Source: DATJMJ01 sp035508795 (lineage in GTDB: Bacteria; Actinomycetota; Acidimicrobiia; Acidimicrobiales; Palsa-688). Taken from it: 15,574 bases of DNA. Of the stretch, positions 6,736-13,732 are shown piece by piece. The DNA lies in contig DATJMJ010000081.1 in assembly GCA_035508795.1 (NCBI GenBank), positions 1 to 15,574 on the forward strand. Direction: 5' to 3'. The translations under genes and the position numbers were made by a program. The notes below the pieces were generated by a model, which saw only the letters and a list, made by a program, of their open reading frames with translations, did no database searches and had not been told where the DNA came from. How positions within the stretch are numbered: the stretch's first letter is position 1; every line of letters begins with the position of its first letter.

Positions 6736-8052
6736 ATGCCCGTCACCATGGAAGAACTCGTGCGCCTGTGCAAGTCGCGCGGTTTTGTGTGGCCCTCGGC
6801 CGAAATCTACGGCGGTTTCCGCTCCACTTACGACTACGGGCCTCTTGGCGTGCTGATGTCGCGCAACGTGAAGGACGCTTGGTGGCGCTCGATGGTCCAG
6901 TTGCGCCGCGAGGTCGTCGGCCTCGATGCCGCCATACTGTCCAGCCCTAAAATCTGGCAAGCCTCGGGCCATCTCGAGAACTTCACCGACCCGCTCGTCG
7001 ACTGCCGCTCGTGCAAGCAGCGTTGGCGGGCGGACCATCTCGTGGCGGGAGAGGACGGGGCGCTCACCTGCCCCAGCTGTGGCGGGCAAAACTTCACCGA
7101 GGCCCGCCCGTTCAACCTGATGTTCAAGACTTTTGCCGGCCCCGTCGAGGACGAGGGTGCCGTGGCCTACTTGCGGCCCGAGACGGCTCAGGGCCATTTC
7201 GTCAACTTTGCCAACGTGCTCCAGAGCGAGCACCTTCGCCCTCCCTTCGGCACGGCGCAGGTAGGCAAGTCCTTCCGCAACGAGATCACGCCGGGCAACT
7301 TCGTTTTCCGGACCCGTGAGTTCGAGCAGATGGAGCTCGAGTACTTCGTCCCGCCCGCTGACGCGGGAGAGTGGTTCAAGTACTGGTGCAACGAGCGTTT
7401 CGAATGGTACGTGCGCCTCGGCATCGGGCGCGAGATGCTCCGCCTGCGCAACCACGAGCAAGAGGAGCTATCGCATTATTCGGTCGAGACGGCCGACGTC
7501 GAGTTTGATTTCCCCTGGGGTTGGGGCGAGCTCGAGGGCATCGCCAACCGGACCGACTACGACTTGAAGGCGCACGCCAAGGCGAGCGGGGAGACGCTCG
7601 AGTACTTCGACTCGGCGACTGGCGAGCGGTACGTCCCCTACGTGATCGAACCCGCAGCCGGCGTGGCGCGCACGATGATGGCCTTCCTGATCGCCGCCTA
7701 CAGCACAGACGAGGTGGGCGGGGAGCCCAGGACCGTCCTCCGGCTGCACCCGAGGATCGCCCCCTACCAAGTAGCCGTCCTGCCCCTCTCCAAAAAGGAC
7801 ACGCTTGTGCCGCTTTCCCAGGAGGTCCTCGCGCTCCTGCAGCCAGTGGCGATGTGCGACTACGACGACACCCGCTCGATCGGCCGCCGCTACCGCAGGC
7901 AGGACGAGATCGGGACGCCGTTGTGCGTGACCGTCGATTTCACCTCGCTCGAAGACAAAGCGGTAACGGTGCGGGACCGCGATTCGACCACTCAGGAGCG
8001 GGTACCGATAGACCGGTTAGCCGAGGTAGTGACCTCGAGGATCGCCTGGTAG
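6736..8052 (+). CDS. glyS: Glycyl-tRNA synthetase, single-chain (alpha2) type
   Basis: This class II synthetase charges tRNA-Gly. It is the one-polypeptide dimeric type found in actinobacteria, archaea and eukaryotes, not the separate alpha and beta chains of many bacteria. The 438 residues start with a conserved opening (RGFVWPSAEIYGG, then STYDYGPLGVLM). A zinc-binding pair follows: Cys90 and Cys93 (CRSC), Cys112 and Cys115 (CPSC). Motif 2 regions are RPETAQGHFVNF (147-158) and GKSFRNEITPGNFVFRTREF. The later core has IANRTDYDLKAHAK and VIEPAAGVARTMMAFL. The C-terminal anticodon-binding domain begins near LHPRIAPYQVAVLPL and includes YDDTRSIGRRYRRQDEIGTP. The ATG lies 7 nt after a -10 hexamer. 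dnaG follows after 80 nt with its own promoter-like site. Confidence 0.97.
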   Translation: MPVTMEELVRLCKSRGFVWPSAEIYGGFRSTYDYGPLGVLMSRNVKDAWWRSMVQLRREVVGLDAAILSSPKIWQASGHLENFTDPLVDCRSCKQRWRADHLVAGEDGALTCPSCGGQNFTEARPFNLMFKTFAGPVEDEGAVAYLRPETAQGHFVNFANVLQSEHLRPPFGTAQVGKSFRNEITPGNFVFRTREFEQMELEYFVPPADAGEWFKYWCNERFEWYVRLGIGREMLRLRNHEQEELSHYSVETADVEFDFPWGWGELEGIANRTDYDLKAHAKASGETLEYFDSATGERYVPYVIEPAAGVARTMMAFLIAAYSTDEVGGEPRTVLRLHPRIAPYQVAVLPLSKKDTLVPLSQEVLALLQPVAMCDYDDTRSIGRRYRRQDEIGTPLCVTVDFTSLEDKAVTVRDRDSTTQERVPIDRLAEVVTSRIAW

Positions 8053-8120
8053 CAGCCGGCTGACCCGTTGCGGGCGGCCTGGTCTACCGGTGGCGAGGCC
8101 GGCTCGTCGGCGGGGCGACT

Positions 8121-8132
8121 TATCCTGGGCCC
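8121..8132 (+). promoter_or_regulatory. -10 element of a probable leaderless dnaG promoter
   Basis: TATCCT at 8121-8126 is followed by exactly 6 nt and the GTG at 8133. No Shine-Dalgarno sequence is present. The match to TAnnnT is good, and a -35 element is not evident. Confidence 0.55.
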
Positions 8133-10073
8133 GTGGGGATCGTCGCCGAAGACGTCGAGCGGGCACGTTCGGCGACCGATCTCGTAGAGCTCATCTCGGA
8201 GAAGGTGGCGCTCCGCCGGGTTGGGACACGCTGGGTCGGGCTTTGCCCGTTCCACAGCGAAAATACGGCTTCGTTCTCGGTCAACGGCGAGCTCGGGCGC
8301 TACTACTGCTTCGGGTGCCAGGCCAGGGGAGACGCGATCTCGTTCCTCCGGGAGACCGAGCACATGGACTTCCCCGGCGCCGTTGAGGCGCTCGCGGCGC
8401 GTACGGGGATAACGCTGCGCTACGACGGCACGGACCACCCGGGGGGGACGGGGGCCCGCAAACGCTCGGCGAAACTCGCCGAGGTCATGGAAAAGGCCGT
8501 CGCCTGGTACCACGAACGGCTGCTCAGTTCGCCCGACGCGGCAAGGGCGCGCAGCTACCTGCGCCGCGAGCGCGGCTACGACGCAGCGACCGTCAAGCAG
8601 TTCCGCCTCGGCTGGGCCCCCGAGGGCTGGGACACGCTGGCGCGCGAGCTGGGGGCTCCCCTGGACCTGCTCGGCGAAGCGGGGCTTGCCTTCCGCAACC
8701 AGGCGGGCCGGATGAACGACTCGTTCCGGGGGCGGGTACTTTTTCCCATATTCGATGCCGCCGGCCACCCGGTCGGGATGGGCGGCCGCGTGCTCCCCGG
8801 CGCCGCCGGGCCGAAGTACAAGAACACCCAGACCACCCCTCTCTACGACAAAAGCCGGGTACTTTACGGGCTCAATTGGGCCAAGGGCGCGATAGTCGAG
8901 CGCGGCCTGGTCGTCGTGTGCGAGGGGTACACCGACGTCATCGGCTTCCACGCGGCGGGTGTGACCGAGGCGGTCGCCACCTGCGGCACGGCGCTCGCGG
9001 AGGGCCACGTGAAGCTCCTCGTCGGGTTTTCCCGCAGGATCGTGCTTGCTTACGACGCTGACTCAGCCGGCCAGGGAGCGGCCGAGCGTTTCTACGAGTG
9101 GGAGCGGCGCTTCGACATAGATATCTCCGTCGTCGCCCTGCCGGCGGGCGCCGACCCCGCCGACGTCGCGCGCCGTGGCCCTGGGGGCCTTCAAAAGGCC
9201 GTGATGGACGCGGTGCCCTACCTCGGTTTCAGGCTGCGCCGCCTGTTCGAGGCCGCCGACCTTCGCAACCCCGAGGGGCGCGCCAAGACGGCCGAGTCGG
9301 CACTGGCAATGATCTCGGAGCACCCCGACCCACTTGTGAAGGACCAGTACCTGATGCAGGTTGCCGACCGCTGCCGGCTGAGCCCCGAGCAACTGCGAGC
9401 CTTGCGCACGGCCCCGGTGCGGGCCCCGGCGGGTGGGCGCCCTGGCGGCGCTGGGTCTCGAGGCGGCGGCGAGGGCCCGGCGGACGGCGCTCCCCAGCGT
9501 GCCCCGGGCGAGGCCCCGGCCGGCCCCGGCCAGCGGCGACCTCCAGCGCGCCCGCCGGTGCCCCCTCCCGAACTGGAGGCCCTCCGCCTCGCAGTCCACC
9601 ATCCCGAGAAAGTGGCAGGCCGCCTCGAAGCCGCCCTTTTCAACTCGGAACTGGCGCGCGCCGCATACGAAGAGCTCGCTTCGGCCATGACGCTCCATGA
9701 CGCCATCGAAGGCGCCGGGCCAGAGGTAGCCGACCTCCTCGGGCAATTGGCCATGGTCGACACCAGCGAGGACCCCGACGACGTCCTGCGGCGAGTCCTC
9801 GATAGGGCAGCCGTCCGGGCTCTTTCGGAGATCCAGCGCCAGGCGGTCGGGGGCGGTTCTCTCCCCGGTGGTGAGCGCGAGGGGGCCGCACAATTGTCAG
9901 CGCGGGCAAAGCAGCTCCAGCTGTGCCTCCAGACGCTGCGGGGCGTGGAACCTGGCCCCGGTTTCGAGCGGCGCCTCGCGAATTCGGAGGCTCAATTGCT
10001 AGCGTTGTTGCTGGGGGCTCCCGAGGTGGAGCCCAGGTCAGCCTCCTTGGAAGAAGGCGTTGGAGCCGGGTGA
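8133..10073 (+). CDS. dnaG: DNA primase DnaG
   Basis: DnaG makes RNA primers at the replication fork together with the DnaB helicase. The 646-residue protein has all three domains. The N-terminal zinc-binding domain has Cys38, His41, Cys59 and Cys62 (CPFH, CFGC) with SFSVN between them. The RNA polymerase core contains FRGRVLFPIFDAAGHPVG (198-215) and KYKNTQTTPLYDK. The TOPRIM catalytic part has Glu264 in VVCEGYTDVIGF and Asp308/Asp310 in LAYDADSAGQGAAERF. A Pro/Ala/Gly-rich linker (about 427-479) of locally extreme GC content leads to the C-terminal helicase-interaction domain, which is weakly conserved as usual. The GTG start sits 6 nt after a -10 hexamer. The stop overlaps the rpoD start by 4 bp (GTGA), an unusually tight form of the dnaG-rpoD pairing seen in many bacteria. 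Confidence 0.96.
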   Translation: MGIVAEDVERARSATDLVELISEKVALRRVGTRWVGLCPFHSENTASFSVNGELGRYYCFGCQARGDAISFLRETEHMDFPGAVEALAARTGITLRYDGTDHPGGTGARKRSAKLAEVMEKAVAWYHERLLSSPDAARARSYLRRERGYDAATVKQFRLGWAPEGWDTLARELGAPLDLLGEAGLAFRNQAGRMNDSFRGRVLFPIFDAAGHPVGMGGRVLPGAAGPKYKNTQTTPLYDKSRVLYGLNWAKGAIVERGLVVVCEGYTDVIGFHAAGVTEAVATCGTALAEGHVKLLVGFSRRIVLAYDADSAGQGAAERFYEWERRFDIDISVVALPAGADPADVARRGPGGLQKAVMDAVPYLGFRLRRLFEAADLRNPEGRAKTAESALAMISEHPDPLVKDQYLMQVADRCRLSPEQLRALRTAPVRAPAGGRPGGAGSRGGGEGPADGAPQRAPGEAPAGPGQRRPPARPPVPPPELEALRLAVHHPEKVAGRLEAALFNSELARAAYEELASAMTLHDAIEGAGPEVADLLGQLAMVDTSEDPDDVLRRVLDRAAVRALSEIQRQAVGGGSLPGGEREGAAQLSARAKQLQLCLQTLRGVEPGPGFERRLANSEAQLLALLLGAPEVEPRSASLEEGVGAG

Positions 10074-11614
10074 GAGCGCCGTTCGCAGCTTCGGGTGAGC
10101 CGACAGCTGAGTTCATCGCCCTCCTGGTGATCGGCCGCGAACGCGGCTACCTGACCCCCGACGACCTCATGGCGGTGCTCGAGGGAGTCGAGCTGCGCCC
10201 CGAACTGATCTCGGCCGTAGTTGGCCGGGTTAAGGCCGAGGGGATCGAGTGGCGCGACAACGGTGAGATCCTCTCCGACGAGGGCCTCGATACCCTGGCC
10301 GCCGACGCCGTCCGGGAGGCCGGCCGTTCGGCCGGGCGGCCAAGGCCGCCAACCGCGCTCGAGGGTGCCGCACCGGCGCCGGAGCTGGGGTTGGGGCCCG
10401 ATGGGGATGACGCGGCCGCCGGCGGCGGAGGGGGTGAGGCCGGCCGGTACGGCTTCTTGCGCAGGAGGCAGCGCGACCCGTTCCGCAACGCACGGGGCCT
10501 TTCTGTCGCGGGCTTGAAGCTCGACATCGGCGTCGCCGGTACCGGCGGCACCGACTCGGTCCGGGCTTACCTGAAGGAGATCGGCAGGGTCAAACTGCTG
10601 ACAGCCGAAGAAGAAGTCGCTCTCGCCAAGTGCGTCGAAGCCGGCATGGCCGCGGCTGCCCGGCTCGACCTGGCAGAAGAAACGGGAAGGGCCACCGGCG
10701 CGCCGGACCTGCCGGGTGGCGGCACCGGCGCGCCAGGCGGCGCCGGGCCAGGGGGTGCCGCGCCAGGTACCGCTGCAGGGGGTGCTGGGCCAGGGGGTGC
10801 TCGGCCAGGGGGTGCCCCGGCCAGGGTCAAGAGCACCAAGCGACGGATCTTCGATAAGCAGCGTGAAGCGGACGAGCGGCTCAGGGCCGAGGGGGCAGTG
10901 GCGCGCCAGGTCCTGGTCGAGGCCAACCTCCGGCTCGTCGTCTCGGTGGCGAAGTACTACCGCAACCGCGGGCTTTCGTTCCTCGACTTGATCCAGGAGG
11001 GCAACCTCGGCTTGATGCGTGCGGTCGAAAAGTTCGACTACACAAAGGGTTTCAAATTCTCCACGTACGCGATGTGGTGGATCCGCCAAGCGATCAGCCG
11101 GGCGATCGCAGACCAGGCGCGCACCATCCGGATACCCGTCCACGTCGTCGACAGCATCAACGCCGTGATCGGGGCCGAAAGAAGCCTCATCCAGGAATGG
11201 GGCCGGGAGCCCACCATCGACGAGATCGCCACCCGGACGCAAATGAGCGCGGCGCGGGTCCGGGAGATCCTGCGGATAAACCAGGACGCAATTTCCCTCG
11301 AGCAACCCCTGGGCGAGGACGACTTCCTCCTGTCGGACACTCTCGAGGACGAAGCCGGGCTTACACCGGGGGACGCCGCCGCGCGGGCGATGCTCGCCGA
11401 CGCGGTGCGCAACGTGCTGGCCGACCTCACCGAGAGGGAGCGCATGGTGGTGCGACTGCGCTTCGGGCTCGACGACGGGCAGGTAAGGACGCTCGAGGAG
11501 GTCGGCAAGGAGTTTGGCGTCACCCGTGAGCGCGTCCGCCAGATCGAGTCCAAGACCCTTGCCAAGCTCCGCCAGCCCGTGCGGAGCGGGCAGCTCAGGG
11601 ACTACCTCGGGTAG
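10070..11614 (+). CDS. rpoD: Principal RNA polymerase sigma factor (RpoD/SigA/HrdB type)
   Basis: The frame is open upstream to 9923, but GTG at 10070 is chosen. It overlaps the dnaG stop (GTGA), has GGAG 4 nt upstream, and region 1.1 starts right after it. The product is 514 residues: region 1.1 at about 12-62 (AEFIALLVIGRERGYLTPDDL), an acidic Gly-rich spacer, region 1.2 at 162-192 (DSVRAYLKEIGRVKLLTAEEE), a Gly/Ala/Pro linker at about 206-251, region 2 at about 276-358 (ANLRLVVSVAKYYRNRGLSF; STYAMWWIRQAISRAIADQA), region 3 at about 360-435, and region 4 at about 445-514 with the -35-binding helix VTRERVRQIESKTLAKLR. It directs transcription of housekeeping genes. The linker is encoded by near-identical 15-bp repeats. 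It ends 84 nt before tRNA-Asn. Confidence 0.95.
   Translation: MRAPFAASGEPTAEFIALLVIGRERGYLTPDDLMAVLEGVELRPELISAVVGRVKAEGIEWRDNGEILSDEGLDTLAADAVREAGRSAGRPRPPTALEGAAPAPELGLGPDGDDAAAGGGGGEAGRYGFLRRRQRDPFRNARGLSVAGLKLDIGVAGTGGTDSVRAYLKEIGRVKLLTAEEEVALAKCVEAGMAAAARLDLAEETGRATGAPDLPGGGTGAPGGAGPGGAAPGTAAGGAGPGGARPGGAPARVKSTKRRIFDKQREADERLRAEGAVARQVLVEANLRLVVSVAKYYRNRGLSFLDLIQEGNLGLMRAVEKFDYTKGFKFSTYAMWWIRQAISRAIADQARTIRIPVHVVDSINAVIGAERSLIQEWGREPTIDEIATRTQMSAARVREILRINQDAISLEQPLGEDDFLLSDTLEDEAGLTPGDAAARAMLADAVRNVLADLTERERMVVRLRFGLDDGQVRTLEEVGKEFGVTRERVRQIESKTLAKLRQPVRSGQLRDYLG
10745..10816 (+). repeat. 15-bp tandem repeats inside rpoD (Gly/Ala/Pro linker)
   Basis: Four near-identical 15-bp units of the form GGGCCAGGGGGTGCT lie in frame at 10745-10759, 10772-10786, 10787-10801 and 10802-10816. 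The last three are directly adjacent, and each differs from the others by only a few bases. Each unit encodes a pentapeptide such as GPGGA or RPGGA. The length is a multiple of three, so unit gain or loss would keep the frame. Confidence 0.85.
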
Positions 11615-11682
11615 CTGGTTCGGGCCGGTCCGTCCCCTTGCCTGCCGAGGTGCTACCAGGCGGCCGGTGGCTACCCAGCTGC

Positions 11683-11688
11683 TAGCCT
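11683..11688 (+). promoter_or_regulatory. -10 element for tRNA-Asn
   Basis: TAGCCT lies 10 nt before the mature 5' end of the tRNA at 11699. The hexamer is identical to that before glyS. No convincing -35 sequence is seen 16-18 bp upstream. Confidence 0.4.
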
Positions 11689-11698
11689 GAGCGGAGTT

Positions 11699-11771
11699 TC
11701 CGGGGTAGCTCAACCGGCAGAGCGGGTGGCTGTTAACCACTAGGTTGAGAGTTCGAGTCTCTCCCCCGGAG
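11699..11771 (+). tRNA. tRNA-Asn (anticodon GTT)
   Basis: A complete 73-nt cloverleaf can be folded by eye. The acceptor TCCGGGG (11699-11705) pairs with CCCCGGA (11764-11770), and the discriminator is G at 11771. The D stem is GCTC (11708-11711) with GAGC (11720-11723). The anticodon stem is GGTGG (11725-11729) with CCACT (11737-11741), closing the loop CTGTTAA with anticodon GTT at 11732-11734. The T stem is GAGAG (11747-11751) with CTCTC (11759-11763) around TTCGAGT. The CCA end is not encoded. A short run of five T (11773-11777) follows and may aid termination. Confidence 0.96.
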
Positions 11772-11885
11772 CTTTTTGGCGGTGCTGGCGATGAGCAGGC
11801 TGGCGTGGCTGTGCCTGAGGTCGTAAGTGCGTACCGTCTCGGGCAAGGCGGCCGCCCTCAGAGCGGGCAAGTGGTGTGAAGGTAC

Positions 11886-11897
11886 TACTATCGGGTC
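11886..11897 (+). promoter_or_regulatory. -10 element of a probable leaderless vapB promoter
   Basis: TACTAT at 11886-11891 lies 6 nt before the ATG at 11898, with no Shine-Dalgarno sequence. Antitoxins of this type usually repress their own promoter. I see no clear operator, but the 10-bp palindrome GGCGGCCGCC at 11847-11856 lies upstream. Confidence 0.5.
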
Positions 11898-12173
11898 ATG
11901 GCTAAGGAGAAGGTCACTCTAACCCTGGACGCCGGTCAGCTCGAGGAGCTTCGTCATTTGGCGGGTGCTCGGAGTGTCTCCGCTGCCGTGGACAGCGCGG
12001 TCTCCGCCTACCTCTCCAAGTGGAGGCACCTGGCCGCGGTCGACGACTGGCTGGCTGAGCTCGAACGCGAACACGGGCCGGTACCGCCAGAGACACTGGA
12101 GTGGGCCGCGCAGGTCGTCGAGCGCTGGGACTCGGGGCGCGGCGAGCCTCTACCTTCGCGTCGTGCCAGCTGA
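11898..12173 (+). CDS. vapB: VapB-like antitoxin (ribbon-helix-helix type)
   Basis: This 91-residue protein has a short beta strand (EKVTLTLDAGQLEELRHLA in two parts: residues 4-10, then a helix) and a second helix (SVSAAVDSAVSAYLSKW). That is the layout of a ribbon-helix-helix DNA-binding domain. The C-terminal half (DDWLAELEREHGPVPPETLEWA) is the acidic, amphipathic kind of segment that wraps a PIN-domain toxin. The gene overlaps the PIN toxin gene start by one base (TGATG), the standard antitoxin-first arrangement. The pair is expected to be autoregulated by the antitoxin-toxin complex. The start is fixed by the -10 element 6 nt upstream. The gene begins 126 nt after tRNA-Asn, a frequent insertion neighbourhood, but no mobility gene is seen. 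Confidence 0.85.
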   Translation: MAKEKVTLTLDAGQLEELRHLAGARSVSAAVDSAVSAYLSKWRHLAAVDDWLAELEREHGPVPPETLEWAAQVVERWDSGRGEPLPSRRAS

Positions 12174-12574
12174 TGCTCCTGCTTGACAGTGGGGCCATCT
12201 CCTGCCTCGCTCATGGACCAGCAGCCCGACGTGACCGGGTGCGAGCGCTCATCGGCGAGATGAGGCGGCGAGAGCTCCCGGTGGCCACGGTCGCCGCGGT
12301 GTTGGCTGAAGTCGTCCGCGGGCGGCCCCGAGACGCCGCTGTCTTCTCCGGGCTGCGTCGCGAGCGCGTCGAGGTACACCCTGTCGACGTGCGTGTCGGC
12401 GTACGAGCTGGACAGTTGCTCGGCGGTGCCGGCTTGGGCTCGGACAAGGCCGTTGACGCGTTCGTCATGGCTGTCGCCGACCTCGTCGGCGGGGCGATCG
12501 TAGCGACGGTGGACAAGGCCGACCTCGAACAGCTGGCTAACCAAGCGGCCAAAGTCCAAGTCGCAATGATCTAA
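12173..12574 (+). CDS. vapC: VapC-like PIN-domain ribonuclease toxin
   Basis: This 133-residue PIN-domain protein has an upstream frame that stays open to 12101 inside vapB. The ATG at 12173 is the likely start because the PIN fold opens there with LLLDSGAISCLA. The acidic Mg2+ site is complete: Asp5, Glu46 (VLAEVVRG), Asp91/Asp95 (SDKAVDAFVMAVA) and Asp114 (IVATVDKADL). PIN toxins of TA pairs cleave RNA, often tRNA or rRNA, and stop growth when free of antitoxin. Target specificity cannot be predicted here. Translational coupling to the antitoxin through the one-base overlap is likely, since there is no separate Shine-Dalgarno sequence. The toxin looks intact, with no frameshift. Confidence 0.88.
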   Translation: MLLLDSGAISCLAHGPAARRDRVRALIGEMRRRELPVATVAAVLAEVVRGRPRDAAVFSGLRRERVEVHPVDVRVGVRAGQLLGGAGLGSDKAVDAFVMAVADLVGGAIVATVDKADLEQLANQAAKVQVAMI

Positions 12575-12604
12575 CGGGTTGTGGCCCCATGTAAGCCCTA
12601 GATG

Positions 12605-12632
12605 TCCGGTTATGCATTTCCGGTTATGCATT
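12605..12632 (+). repeat. Perfect 14-bp tandem duplication
   Basis: TCCGGTTATGCATT occurs twice back to back (12605-12618 and 12619-12632), each copy containing the palindrome ATGCAT. It lies between the convergent 3' ends of vapC and the SCO6745-family gene and just before a hairpin. Confidence 0.9.
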
Positions 12633-12654
12633 GTCGGAGGAACCGTTCTCCGAC
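12633..12654. terminator. Hairpin between convergent genes, possible terminator
   Basis: GTCGGAG (12633-12639) is the perfect inverse of CTCCGAC (12648-12654), with an 8-nt loop. It follows the vapC stop by about 60 nt and the minus-strand gene ends 26 nt beyond it. No T-tract exists on either strand, so it may be a bidirectional terminator or a transcript-end stabiliser. Confidence 0.4.
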
Positions 12655-12679
12655 AAGGGGAAAACCGCCAGATCGACGG

Positions 12680-13498
12680 TTAGTCCTGGGCGGCAAGAAG
12701 CAGCGGGGCTAGCTGCTCGAGGGCGGATATGAGCTCCTCTAGCTCGTCCGGCTCGAGGCCCTCGTAGGGCGCCGCTGCGAGGTCGTCGGTGAGCGCCTCG
12801 ACCCTTTTTTTGACACCGCGACCCTGCTCGCTCAGCCAACCGTCTTCCCCGATCAGGCCGCGACGGCGCATCGCACCGACAACGGCGGCGAGCTGCGCTC
12901 CCGGGAGGTGATGGAGGCGCCCAAACCTGCCCGCGGGCATGTTCATGTCGAGAGCTGCGAGGACGTGAGCCTCGAGGCCCCCGACGCCTTCGCTCATCAA
13001 GGCAGCGATATGCCCGTCCCCACGGTGCTCGCGCAGTAGGGAAGCCGCGTGAAAGAGGCGGCCCACGACCTCGTCGGGGACCGGGACCGCCCGCAGCGCG
13101 GCGTACATCGGCCGGCCCTCGAACGGCGCGCTCGTCGCCGCTTTCATCAACAGTCCGGCGGAGCGGGCTAAGACAGGAGCATCGACTCGGTCGCCGAGGA
13201 TCCGGCGCAGCGCTTTCACGCAACCCGCTTGGCGAGCGGCGATCGCCGCTTGAGGCGTAGTGGTGAGCCACACGTTGGGGATGTGGCGAGCAACCTCGCC
13301 GGGGGCGAAGTTGTAGAAAAGGGCGTCCACCACCTCGGCCGGGGTGAGCCCGAGCGGGGCGGCCCGTCCCGCGAAGTAGATGTCCCAGTAATTGGTGAAA
13401 CCCAAGTCGAACATTGTCTCGTTGGGTTCGTCAGTTGTGTAAGGGATTAGACCAATCGGCTCTACGAGCTCGAACATCCTGCGAGCTGTCGGGTTCAT
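12680..13498 (-). CDS. SCO6745-family protein with a MarR-like C-terminal region
   Basis: This 272-residue protein belongs to a family common in Streptomyces and other actinobacteria, whose function is not established. Recognisable family parts are the N-terminal NPTARRMFELVEPIGLIPY, FTNYWDIYFAGRAAPLG, NFAPGEVARHIPNVW, and the well-conserved RLFHAASLLREHRGDGHIAAL near 147-167. The C-terminal region (about 200-272: QLAAVVGAMRRRGLI, WLSEQGRGVKKRVEALTD, then a long helix) resembles a MarR winged helix with its dimerisation helix, so DNA or small-ligand binding is plausible. The start at 13498 is chosen over an upstream in-frame one because GGAGG lies 5 nt before it. It is transcribed away from a methyltransferase gene and converges on vapC. 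It is one of the few genes here using a classical ribosome site. Confidence 0.88.
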   Translation of the reverse strand: MNPTARRMFELVEPIGLIPYTTDEPNETMFDLGFTNYWDIYFAGRAAPLGLTPAEVVDALFYNFAPGEVARHIPNVWLTTTPQAAIAARQAGCVKALRRILGDRVDAPVLARSAGLLMKAATSAPFEGRPMYAALRAVPVPDEVVGRLFHAASLLREHRGDGHIAALMSEGVGGLEAHVLAALDMNMPAGRFGRLHHLPGAQLAAVVGAMRRRGLIGEDGWLSEQGRGVKKRVEALTDDLAAAPYEGLEPDELEELISALEQLAPLLLAAQD

Positions 13499-13510
13499 CG
13501 TCCTCCGCCT
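13499..13510 (-). promoter_or_regulatory. Strong ribosome-binding site deciding the SCO6745-family start
   Basis: On the minus strand the bases before the ATG read AGGAGGAGGCGGAGGACG, a purine-rich stretch with GGAGG about 5 nt from the start codon. The contrast with the leaderless-type starts elsewhere suggests a true 5' leader here. Confidence 0.65.
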
Positions 13511-13541
13511 CCTCCTACTTTTTCCGATGCTGTTGCCTATG

Positions 13542-13671
13542 GCCCTCGGCCACGGGAGGGCAGCGACAATCAATTGGACGTCTGCGCGCGGTGGGTTTCA
13601 TCGGACCGAGTGCGCGTACTAGGGCTCACCAGGACCGCCCTAGACCGCGACACCCGCTTCGGCCAAAGCGG
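13542..13671. promoter_or_regulatory. Hairpin cluster in the divergent intergenic region
   Basis: Three inverted repeats lie between the divergent starts at 13498 and 13733. GCCCTC (13542-13547) pairs with GAGGGC (13556-13561). CTAGGGC (13619-13625) pairs with GCCCTAG (13637-13643) over an 11-nt loop. CCGCTT (13654-13659) pairs with AAGCGG (13666-13671) over a 6-nt loop. They could be operators for a dimeric regulator or structured RNA leaders. No gene is evident within 13499-13732. Confidence 0.4.
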
Positions 13672-13697
13672 AGGTCGGTCCGGGGCCCGCAAATCGA

Positions 13698-13732
13698 TTG
13701 CCGTCGGGAGGCATTGGTGTGACGATCGGGGC
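13698..13732 (+). promoter_or_regulatory. Promoter of the methyltransferase gene
   Basis: TTGCCG at 13698-13703 and GACGAT at 13721-13726 are separated by 17 bp, and the start codon lies 6 nt further on. This is the only site in the window where a recognisable -35 and -10 combine with leaderless spacing. Confidence 0.5.

Noticed and set aside
9923..10069. N-terminal extension of rpoD
   Set aside because: It overlaps dnaG coding sequence by about 150 bp and has no sigma-like sequence, whereas GTG 10070 has a Shine-Dalgarno site and a GTGA overlap.
9992..11740. Very long minus-strand reading frame opposite rpoD
   Set aside because: It mirrors the codon bias of a canonical sigma factor on the other strand, shows no recognisable domain and runs into the tRNA; it is a typical GC-rich shadow frame.
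11815..11861. CTGAGG/CCTCAG inverted pair after tRNA-Asn as a terminator
   Set aside because: The 35-nt loop and the lack of a T-tract make it unlikely. The five-T run right after the tRNA is a better candidate.
12605..12632. CRISPR-like repeat
   Set aside because: Only two adjacent copies without spacers are present, and there are no cas genes in the window.
13574..13732. N-terminal extension of the methyltransferase
   Set aside because: The added residues are Arg-rich without fold and cross two hairpins and a promoter. ATG 13733 fits the domain and the promoter spacing.
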